Positions 16,070-20,877 of a stretch of DNA of 20,877 nucleotides are shown in pieces; position 1 is the first letter of the stretch; every line of letters starts with the position of its first letter. Origin of the DNA: a bacterium (GTDB lineage Bacteria; Patescibacteriota; Patescibacteriia; 2-12-FULL-60-25). The position numbers and the translations under genes were made by a program. Where the stretch lies: positions 1-20,877 of the forward strand of contig JANLIO010000018.1 in assembly GCA_024654265.1 (NCBI GenBank), read 5' to 3'. Below the pieces are notes generated by a model that was given only the letters and a program-made list of their open reading frames with translations, was not told the origin of the DNA and searched no databases.

Positions 16070-16663
16070 ATGTCACGACGCACCAAATTAATCATTCTCA
16101 TCATTACAACGCTCCTTTTGTTAGGAATCGGATTGTGGTTATTGATCCAGCCGTTTATAAGTCCACCCGCACAGCCACCCGGACTTCCAACCGATGTAAC
16201 ACCTTCCGGTTCAATTCCTTCTGCGCAGGAGCCTGTTCAACCGCAAGCGCCAAGTGTTGCGCAGGACATTCGACAGCTAGAGAATTTGGCGATCAATGTT
16301 GTCACGCGCATAGGGTCAGGTTCAAACTCTGAGGGATTTCGTGGATATGAGGACGTCATGTTAAATGTAACGCCGTCACTTCAGGCATACTTACAAAAAG
16401 AACAGACAGCCATGCAAACCGCGCACCCTGTGCTTGGATCAACGTATGGTCTTACGAGTCGTGTTGTTGCGGTTGATCGAAAACTTGCACGCTCAGGGGC
16501 AGATACGATCCCGTTTGTACTTCAAGTTCAGCGGACGGAAGATGCAGGAAATCCGGATGCACCGGTTTCGGTTTCGTATCATGAGGCAACCGTTACATTC
16601 AAAAAACAGGCGGAAGGAGGATATCTTGTCGAAGGAATTGTGTGGAAAGACATTCAAATCTAA
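16070..16663 (+). CDS. Single-pass membrane protein of the secretion operon, possibly VirB8-like
   Basis: A 197-aa protein with a short basic N-terminus (MSRRTK), one strong membrane segment (about 7-27, LIILIITTLLLLGIGLWLLI) and a Pro/Ser-rich linker (about 30-62). A globular domain of about 130 residues follows, presumably outside the membrane. That domain has an initial helix (ENLAINVVTRIG), then GFRGYEDVMLNVTPSLQAYL, and a set of alternating strands ending EGIVWKDIQI. This topology and the pattern of a helix followed by strands resembles the NTF2-like fold of VirB8/TraM proteins, but I see no diagnostic motif, so this is a suggestion. It lies 23 nt after virB4, and its last 22 nt overlap comF. 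No Shine-Dalgarno is visible before the ATG at 16070. Confidence 0.7.
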   Translation: MSRRTKLIILIITTLLLLGIGLWLLIQPFISPPAQPPGLPTDVTPSGSIPSAQEPVQPQAPSVAQDIRQLENLAINVVTRIGSGSNSEGFRGYEDVMLNVTPSLQAYLQKEQTAMQTAHPVLGSTYGLTSRVVAVDRKLARSGADTIPFVLQVQRTEDAGNPDAPVSVSYHEATVTFKKQAEGGYLVEGIVWKDIQI

Positions 16664-17370
16664 AAAAATTAAAGGAGGCATTTCTCGAGATCGCATTCCC
16701 GGTTTTTTGTATTTCCTGCCACCAATATCCACGCGTGCAGGGTACAGGGGAGACTGGCACGGGGTGGGTGTGCGGGGAGTGTATTGAGAAGATTGAAATG
16801 CTCACGACTCGCCCACCGGCAGAAATTTGTTCTGAGCTCGATGGGTTTATTGGCGTTGGGTATTATCACGATCCAATTCTTCGAAAAGCATTGCATGAAT
16901 TAAAGTATCATTCTTCCACTGCCCTACTCCCCTCTTTCCAAAACGTTTTACGACGCTATGCGGATTTAAGAAATCAACCGTGGCCATGGGTTGGCGAAAC
17001 CAATATCGCCATTCAGCCACTCGTTGGTGTCCCCCGTCGCATTCGCGCTCGCGGATTTGATCAAGCTGAATTTTTTACAAATATCATACGAAATACATGG
17101 ATTCCATGGGCAGAGCCTGTATCAATCCTAAAACGTCACAAGAAATCGGTGAGTCGGCAAGCGGATTTAGAGCCGGGACCATTGCGGATCGCAAATGTTA
17201 AAGGCGTGTATGAGATTAAAAATAAAAACGGAGAAACCCCTATCCCCCAATCTCTCATTCTTGTTGATGACGTTGTAACAACCGGTGCGACGATGCAAGA
17301 AGCGACGCGTATTTTGCGTGAGGCGGGTGTTAAGAAAGTCTTTGGGATTGCAATCGCAGTTGGGAAATAA
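16642..17370 (+). CDS. comF: ComF-family phosphoribosyltransferase-like protein
   Basis: ComF proteins are required for DNA uptake in naturally competent bacteria and combine a zinc finger with a PRTase fold. The 242-aa protein has two CxxC pairs (Cys23/26 in VFCISC and Cys44/47 in VCGEC). It also has ALHELKYH near 83-90, RRIRARGFDQAE (132-143) and the PRPP-binding loop LILVDDVVTTGATM (205-218), all typical. The GTG at 16642 is preceded by AGGA with a 5-nt spacer and overlaps the upstream gene by 22 nt, suggesting translational coupling. A stronger AAAGGAGG lies inside the frame (16671-16678) with no ATG, GTG or TTG in frame at a good distance after it. With dprA it suggests natural competence in this lineage. 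Confidence 0.93.
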   Translation: MERHSNLKKLKEAFLEIAFPVFCISCHQYPRVQGTGETGTGWVCGECIEKIEMLTTRPPAEICSELDGFIGVGYYHDPILRKALHELKYHSSTALLPSFQNVLRRYADLRNQPWPWVGETNIAIQPLVGVPRRIRARGFDQAEFFTNIIRNTWIPWAEPVSILKRHKKSVSRQADLEPGPLRIANVKGVYEIKNKNGETPIPQSLILVDDVVTTGATMQEATRILREAGVKKVFGIAIAVGK

Positions 17371-17394
17371 GAAAGATGCATTCGTCTACCCGCC

Positions 17395-17423
17395 TTGACA
17401 AAACGAGAAAAAATGCCTATGTT
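17395..17423 (+). promoter_or_regulatory. Strong sigma70-type promoter in a gene-free region
   Basis: TTGACA at 17395-17400, a 17-bp spacer (17401-17417) and TATGTT at 17418-17423. This is the best -35/-10 pair in the window. It begins 25 nt after the comF stop and leads into a hairpin-rich stretch without a convincing reading frame, so it probably drives a structured RNA rather than a protein gene. Confidence 0.7.
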
Positions 17424-17426
17424 CAC

Positions 17427-17512
17427 GTTGGTGTCTGGAAACCAATTGGAAAGCGGTTTCTCACCAGACGCCAACAACCCTAGTACTGCGCTTCTGCAGG
17501 AACGGGTTTTTT
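17427..17512 (+). ncRNA. Candidate small RNA of about 85 nt, family unknown
   Basis: Directly after the promoter, GTTGGTGTCTGG (17427-17438) pairs fully with CCAGACGCCAAC (17464-17475), 12 bp with one G-U. The 25-nt loop can form a further GAAACC/GGTTTC helix by competing with the stem base. A second hairpin has AACCC (17476-17480) pairing with GGGTT (17504-17508), with an inner CTGC/GCAG helix. It runs into TTTTTT (17507-17512), so it has the form of an intrinsic terminator. Transcription would begin near 17427-17430. I checked for the conserved elements of tmRNA, RNase P RNA, SRP RNA and T-box leaders and saw none. It could also be the 5' part of a longer RNA ending at 17760. Confidence 0.45.
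17476..17512 (+). terminator. Terminator-like hairpin ending the candidate small RNA
   Basis: AACCC (17476-17480) pairs with GGGTT (17504-17508). Inside are GT/AC and CTGC/GCAG (17486-17489 with 17496-17499) around a 6-nt loop. Six T residues follow the stem (17507-17512). The internal mismatches make it moderate rather than strong. Confidence 0.45.
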
Positions 17513-17731
17513 CATGCAAAACAACCGGATTGATTCGTACCCCGTAAAGTAGACACGGGAGAAAAAAGGATTCGAACCCAAGTGTGGGCGGTGAGGAATA
17601 TCGCTCAACACTGCGAAGAAGCTGATAACGACGACAGGATGCGATAAGAACGTGAACACTCGCAAAATAGCAGGAAAAAACTCTAAAACATTTAACATGG
17701 GCAACCGGTGGGCAACGTTTGGGAAGGCGGC
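17513..17731. other. Gene-free stretch of unknown role
   Basis: No credible protein-coding frame or identifiable RNA gene on either strand. It contains short helices (CCCGT/ACGGG near 17541-17560, AGTGT/ACACT near 17581-17612, GCGA/TCGC near 17641-17663). It also has the string GGATTCGAACCC (17568-17579), which is the complement of a tRNA T-loop consensus, but the flanking bases do not form a T-stem. Two TGGGCAAC octamers occur at 17698-17705 and 17709-17716. It might be the body of a longer structured RNA from the 17395 promoter, or a decayed insertion. I cannot decide. Confidence 0.4.
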
Positions 17732-17760
17732 AAGACCTCCGTTTAACGCGGAGGTTTTGT
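17732..17760 (+). terminator. Intrinsic terminator upstream of the Nudix gene
   Basis: AAGACCTCCG (17732-17741) pairs with CGGAGGTTTT (17749-17758), a 10-bp stem with one G-U and a 7-nt loop. The right arm ends in four T residues. It would end any long transcript from 17395 before the Nudix gene. A minus-strand role is less likely because its T-run is short there. Confidence 0.65.
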
Positions 17761-17813
17761 AATACTCTATACAATTTCAACTTTAATGCTAAGATTATTC
17801 TCGTCGTAAGTAT

Positions 17814-18245
17814 ATGCAAAAAACTGCAATCTCAGCTGGAGGGGTCATCGTAAAAAAAGATGGAGATTTATATTCCATCCTTCTTTTGCGAGATACTCGT
17901 TTCCCAGAGTGGTACTTCGCAAAAGGCCACATTGAACCAGGAGAGACTTTGGAACAGGCTGCTTTACGAGAGGTTGGCGAAGAGGCTGGTTTGCATCAAC
18001 TGAAAATTCACTCTCTTCTCGGCTCATATGAACGTTTTGTTGAAAAGGCGAATGAATTAAAAACAATCCATTACTTTTTGATGTCTCCGACTCAAGAAGA
18101 GATGCCAACTTCGCCTGATAACAACCACGTGGAATTAAAATGGTTTCCATTAGAAGACCTGCCTGTTATGTATCTTCCGGAACAAAAAGACGTCGTTGAG
18201 AAAAATTTGGTGAAAATTAAGAGCTCCCTAAGTACGAATACCTAG
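17814..18245 (+). CDS. Nudix hydrolase
   Basis: Nudix enzymes hydrolyse nucleoside diphosphates linked to another group. The 143-aa protein has an exact Nudix box, G-x5-E-x7-REVGEEAGL, from Gly38 to Leu60 (GHIEPGETLEQAALREVGEE). The N-terminal strand SAGGVIVKKDG comes before it, and the phrase PEWYFAKGHIEPGE resembles diadenosine polyphosphate or NTP pyrophosphohydrolase types (MutT/Ap4A-like); the substrate cannot be fixed from sequence. The ATG at 17814 has no Shine-Dalgarno. A TAAGAT at 17790-17795 is a possible -10 with a leader of about 12 nt, but no good -35 is seen. The gene stands alone, with a terminator upstream and a hairpin over its stop codon, and converges on the three-gene cassette. 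Confidence 0.93.
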   Translation: MQKTAISAGGVIVKKDGDLYSILLLRDTRFPEWYFAKGHIEPGETLEQAALREVGEEAGLHQLKIHSLLGSYERFVEKANELKTIHYFLMSPTQEEMPTSPDNNHVELKWFPLEDLPVMYLPEQKDVVEKNLVKIKSSLSTNT

Positions 18246-18251
18246 GGAGCT
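18222..18251. terminator. Hairpin between the convergent Nudix gene and cassette
   Basis: AGCTCCCTA (18222-18230) pairs perfectly with TAGGGAGCT (18243-18251), nine bp around a 12-nt loop. The right arm contains the Nudix TAG stop and ends two nt before the stop of the nucleotidyltransferase gene. Trailing T content is modest on both strands (TTGTTAAG on plus, CTTAATTTT on minus). It probably serves as a shared terminator or a 3'-end stabilising stem. Confidence 0.6.
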
Positions 18252-18253
18252 TG

Positions 18254-19189
18254 TTAAGAAGTGAGCGGTACGATGTGATGGGCGAGGTCGGTCATGGAGA
18301 TAATCCCGCCCCCGAGATCACGTCCGACGACCTCGACGAGAGTATTTGTCGGGGTCACCGGATCTCTGAGCCAGTGGTGGGACCAGACCTGATGGAGCTG
18401 CCCGTGTTGCTGTTCGACGATGTATTTACGCGGGTAAACCCACGAAGCAGAACCGTCGACTACGCGAGCCCGCAATCGAATTTCGAGTGTCTGCGACACA
18501 CTTTCGCTGTATAGCTGCAGCGGAATCTTATCGCGCTCATTCTCACCGTATACGAAAATGAACGAGATTTTTCTTCCTTGGTAGTAGACCTTCGTCAGAT
18601 CGCCCGCAAATACGGCATGGAGGTAGCTTCGATCCAAGCCGTACAACCGCGCGTAGCGCTCTGCGTATGACGACACGACATCATGCGTCATAAGAGTCAG
18701 CTCTCCGGAGAGCAATGCATCTTCAATGGCGCGCCTACATGAGAGCGCCGACGCGCTGCCGAAGACAAGAATATCCACATCCGATGCCGCCGTTTCGCAC
18801 CCGAGTCCAGTTGAACCACCAAGCCCACACTGATCGGTCTTGATGCCCGCCGTATTCAAGAGGTGTTTGATAACACTAGTTCGTGAATCAGGGCCCTCGA
18901 ACCAGTTTCTGAGTGCCTGACGAACGTCTACTCGATCCACGATCTGCTCAGCCGGAATGAGCACGGACCATGGATCGATCTGCGCACAGAGAGGATACGG
19001 TTGCGCCGGAAGCGAGCTGTGCTTGGGAAGCCGTTGGTATTTTTTGTAACGCCTCCCCAAGAACATCCGCTCGCCGGCATCATCCGGGTAGTACATCGGC
19101 CTTCCAAACAGGCTGTTCTCTCGAAGATACAGAGATCCCGTTGAGTACACCCAGCCGGACTTCGTTACGACAGGGCCGAGCAGATCCAT
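18254..19189 (-). CDS. Polymerase-beta-fold nucleotidyltransferase, archaeal-like
   Basis: From the ATG at 19189 the protein is 311 aa. The nucleotidyltransferase core begins with GGSTGLG (124-130), the Gly-Ser signature, followed by SDVDILVFG (136-144) with the metal-binding Asp137 and Asp139. The strand where the third acidic residue normally lies reads KISFIFVYG (207-215), without an Asp. The N-terminal ~100 residues (LGRRYKKYQRLP, PAEQIVDRVDVRQAL) and C-terminal VDGSASWVYPRKYIVE resemble a family of predicted nucleotidyltransferases I know mainly from archaea; this is a resemblance only. AAGGAGG lies 7 nt before the ATG, and the ATG shares one base with the upstream TGA, so translation is coupled. 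A TTG start at 19195 is possible but poorer. It is the last gene of the cassette. Confidence 0.8.
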   Translation of the reverse strand: MDLLGPVVTKSGWVYSTGSLYLRENSLFGRPMYYPDDAGERMFLGRRYKKYQRLPKHSSLPAQPYPLCAQIDPWSVLIPAEQIVDRVDVRQALRNWFEGPDSRTSVIKHLLNTAGIKTDQCGLGGSTGLGCETAASDVDILVFGSASALSCRRAIEDALLSGELTLMTHDVVSSYAERYARLYGLDRSYLHAVFAGDLTKVYYQGRKISFIFVYGENERDKIPLQLYSESVSQTLEIRLRARVVDGSASWVYPRKYIVEQQHGQLHQVWSHHWLRDPVTPTNTLVEVVGRDLGGGIISMTDLAHHIVPLTS

Positions 19190-20157
19190 CACCAAGCCTC
19201 CTTTCTAAAGAGGTCGTATACCTTTTTGCCGACATTATCAGGCAAAGTGTTCTGGTCGTTCATGACGGTGTATTTGCAGAGGTCGACCAAGCCGCCGAGG
19301 TCGTTCTGTTCGTAGTCAGACCACAGACCATCACGATGTGCATCGAGTTCGATTAGCCGATTTTTATCGGCGACTACCTCAATTGCACGGCCGCGATTCC
19401 TAGCCCTTTCATGGCGCAAGAAGTTTGTCGAGCTGATATGGAGAAGAGTTACTTTTCCATATTTGGAAAGTAGTTCGACTTCCGACCTGCGCAGCAGGCT
19501 GCCAAGAAAGATTCTCCGCTGGGTTTGCGGTGTCACACCGCGCTTACGCAGAATGAGCTGCAGCGGCTCATCTTCCCAATCCTTTCTAGGAGGGAGAGAT
19601 GCAAGCTCATCCAGGCTATTGTTCCGTAGATGGTCGAGTTCACGATAGACCTCAAGCACCTCTTCACCCCGTTTTTCGAGGAAGTGCAGAGTACTGGTCT
19701 TGCCAGAACCCTTGAGCCCAACGATCCCGACGAAAGTATTCGCTCCTTGCGATAGAGGGCTTGAAACCTGCCCCCTAAAGATACGCAGCATCTTCGCATG
19801 AATCCGCTGGCATCGCGTATCACTACAGGATACCGTCGGCATGCTCGCGCCGATGAGACCAGCGATGTACGCACCTGCCTTGAGATGCTCTGAGTCGAAC
19901 TCTTCGAGGATCTGAGCCAACTCAGCCGAGACGACTTCATGGACAGGAGCCTCATGACACCTCCAGGTCGCATCGTCGCCGTAAATCGCTACAAGCACTT
20001 GGTGCAACTCTTGTAGAATTGCCCCGTGTTGCAAAATCGATTGATCGGCGAGAAGTAGAGCCGTGAGCGTGAGCGCAGATTTCTTCCGCATCAACTCCGG
20101 ATAAGTACCAGAGTAAACGCCCCGCAGAAAAGATCCGAGACCGGTTTCAGAGAACAT
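19189..20157 (-). CDS. P-loop kinase, dephospho-CoA-kinase/UPF0200-like, with unknown N-terminal half
   Basis: From the ATG at 20157 the protein is 322 aa. Residues 1-140 are mostly helical and I do not recognise them; they include four Cys/His-rich positions (WRCHEAPVH near 65-73, SCSDTRCQRIH near 110-120). Residues 142-320 are a nucleotide-kinase-type P-loop domain. Walker A is GLKGSGKT (147-154), a lid-like HERARNRGR lies near 249-257, and YTVMNDQ sits near 296-302, where dephospho-CoA kinases and UPF0200 proteins have a vxN element. The substrate is unknown. The start is chosen because GGAG lies 6 nt before this ATG; earlier in-frame ATGs at 20196 and 20163 overlap the upstream gene more. 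It overlaps the PRTase end by 11 nt and the nucleotidyltransferase by one. Confidence 0.78.
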   Translation of the reverse strand: MFSETGLGSFLRGVYSGTYPELMRKKSALTLTALLLADQSILQHGAILQELHQVLVAIYGDDATWRCHEAPVHEVVSAELAQILEEFDSEHLKAGAYIAGLIGASMPTVSCSDTRCQRIHAKMLRIFRGQVSSPLSQGANTFVGIVGLKGSGKTSTLHFLEKRGEEVLEVYRELDHLRNNSLDELASLPPRKDWEDEPLQLILRKRGVTPQTQRRIFLGSLLRRSEVELLSKYGKVTLLHISSTNFLRHERARNRGRAIEVVADKNRLIELDAHRDGLWSDYEQNDLGGLVDLCKYTVMNDQNTLPDNVGKKVYDLFRKEAW

Positions 20158-20794
20158 GATCATCTCCAATCCATTTCTTGAACGAAGCCGTTCCATATTT
20201 TGACTGATACGAGAGTACAGCTTCGCGCTCCATGGAGCTCAGGCTGGGGAGAATATCCCTCAATCGAAAGATGGAGACGAGGTCCAACCCAGTGTCGCGC
20301 CAGATGCGTTCGACCGTGCTCAGCCCGTCCTCTCCAATATCTTCACGGTCAAAGATACGGACGACGATCTCCGGCCGATAGCCGAAACGGCGCACCATAT
20401 CGAGAACCGTTTTAACGGTTTTGCCAGTCGTAACAGCGTTGTCGATGAGAATCGTTGTCATCTCATCGTCGTCGGCGGCAGGATCGAGGCCTTGCTCCAA
20501 GGCATGAGGAGTGACAACTGAAAATTTGGTGCATTTCCTCGATGCACGTCCGTATTCGTACAACGCTTCCGCCAAAGGAACTCCGCTTTTTGCGATTCCC
20601 ATGCAATGGACATTCTTGATCCGAGCGACCTGATCCAGCGACCACGCTGCCCCAGCCAAAGACTGAAAGAGCTCCTTTTCCGAAGACTTCGGCAAACGCA
20701 CCGTATATGGGGTAGCTCTGCCGTTTTTGAAGACGACTTCGCCGAACTGGTAGAGTCCGTAACGGAACAGGCTGGACACTTGTTGTGAGGCCAT
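20147..20794 (-). CDS. Orotate-phosphoribosyltransferase-like protein
   Basis: A 215-aa type I PRTase. The N-terminal LYQFGEVVFKNGRATPYTVR (14-33) follows the orotate PRTase pattern in which a Lys/Ser-Gly-x-x-SPYY-like segment binds the base. MGIAKSGVPLAEAL (65-78) matches the pyrophosphate loop. The PRPP loop is ILIDNAVTTGKTV (115-127), where the usual DD is DN. The region after 145 (FDREDIGEDG) and the C-terminus resemble OPRT as well. True pyrE genes usually sit with pyrimidine genes; here the partners are a kinase and a nucleotidyltransferase, so the substrate may differ. The ATG at 20794 has AAGGAG with an 8-nt spacer and a promoter 43 nt upstream. It is the first gene of the cassette. 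Confidence 0.85.
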   Translation of the reverse strand: MASQQVSSLFRYGLYQFGEVVFKNGRATPYTVRLPKSSEKELFQSLAGAAWSLDQVARIKNVHCMGIAKSGVPLAEALYEYGRASRKCTKFSVVTPHALEQGLDPAADDDEMTTILIDNAVTTGKTVKTVLDMVRRFGYRPEIVVRIFDREDIGEDGLSTVERIWRDTGLDLVSIFRLRDILPSLSSMEREAVLSYQSKYGTASFKKWIGDDHVL

Positions 20795-20837
20795 CTGACC
20801 TTCTCCTTGTTTGTGAACGAGCTTTTTGTTTGTATGT

Positions 20838-20866
20838 GGAATACCAGAAAACCGCTATAATGTCAA
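20838..20866 (-). promoter_or_regulatory. Promoter of the PRTase-kinase-nucleotidyltransferase cassette
   Basis: Minus strand: TTGACA at 20866-20861, a 17-bp spacer, TATTCC at 20843-20838, with TGG just before the -10 (extended -10 form). The leader would be about 37 nt, long enough to include the AAGGAG at 20808-20803, unlike the leaderless promoters elsewhere in the window. Confidence 0.6.
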
Positions 20867-20877
20867 TCTATGACGGC
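20856..20877 (+). promoter_or_regulatory. Divergent -10 box and possible leaderless start at the right edge
   Basis: A perfect TATAAT lies at 20856-20861 on the plus strand, overlapping the -35 of the cassette promoter by one base. An ATG follows at 20870, eight bases after the box, where transcription would be expected to start. No clear -35 is seen. Only ATG ACG GC is inside the window, so the existence of a gene cannot be judged. Confidence 0.35.

Noticed and set aside
17555..17660. tRNA gene around the T-loop-like string
   Set aside because: The T-stem bases do not pair on either strand and no matching acceptor or anticodon arm was found.
17424..17760. tmRNA, RNase P RNA, SRP RNA or T-box leader
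   Set aside because: No acceptor end with CCA or tag sequence (tmRNA), no GAGGAAAGTCC core (RNase P), no GGAAG-loop domain (SRP), and only a weak GGTGG-like resemblance to a T-box with no synthetase gene downstream.
17136..17819. A 227-codon open frame on the minus strand across comF and the gene-free region
   Set aside because: It overlaps comF on the opposite strand, crosses the promoter and terminators, and shows no recognisable domain.

Overview
The window looks like a chromosomal segment of a Patescibacteria/CPR bacterium, most likely in the Parcubacteria, Uhrbacteria or Magasanikbacteria range. This is inferred from the reduced, tightly packed housekeeping genes (topA, dprA, pth, der, an LCP protein) and from a CPR-style type IV secretion block (long VirB6/TrbL-like protein, PrgI-family protein, VirB4 split into two genes). 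It also fits that many genes lack a visible Shine-Dalgarno sequence and have a -10 box only a few bases before the start codon. TGA is used as an ordinary stop, so a code with UGA as glycine is unlikely.

Layout. Positions 1-359 hold the 3' end of an unidentified membrane-anchored protein on the plus strand, ending at a hairpin shared with the convergent topA. Positions 383-7419 hold five minus-strand genes. They read, in the direction of transcription, LCP protein, der, pth, dprA and topA, with candidate promoters upstream of the LCP gene, pth and topA. Positions 7483-8259 hold an AT-rich REP-associated tyrosine transposase (RAYT-like, Y1/HUH) lying between two direct copies of a 67-bp palindromic repeat. 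Each copy carries the 9-mer TGTGGATAA, identical to a DnaA-box consensus. This element sits between the divergent LCP gene and the secretion operon.

Positions 8324-17370 hold a plus-strand operon: VirB6/TrbL-like membrane protein, an unrecognised 565-aa helical protein, a PrgI-family protein, a VirB4/TraC N-terminal-domain protein, the VirB4 ATPase, a single-pass membrane protein (possibly VirB8-like) and comF. With dprA on the left, the window thus holds both DNA-uptake genes and a DNA or protein transfer apparatus. No relaxase, VirD4 or pilin gene is visible.

Positions 17371-17813 contain no convincing protein gene. They hold a very good promoter (TTGACA-17-TATGTT), a 12-bp hairpin, a terminator-like hairpin about 85 nt downstream of the promoter, and a second terminator before the Nudix gene (17814-18245). 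I could not assign the RNA to a known family.

Positions 18254-20794 hold a compact, translationally coupled minus-strand operon of three genes: an orotate-phosphoribosyltransferase-like protein, a P-loop kinase of the dephospho-CoA-kinase/UPF0200 kind with an unknown N-terminal half, and a polymerase-beta-fold nucleotidyltransferase. It is richer in G+C than the rest in sampled blocks. Each of its genes has a good Shine-Dalgarno sequence, unlike most genes in the window, which suggests recent acquisition. This cassette is the best candidate for an undescribed system. A divergent promoter and a possible leaderless start (20870) lie at the right edge.
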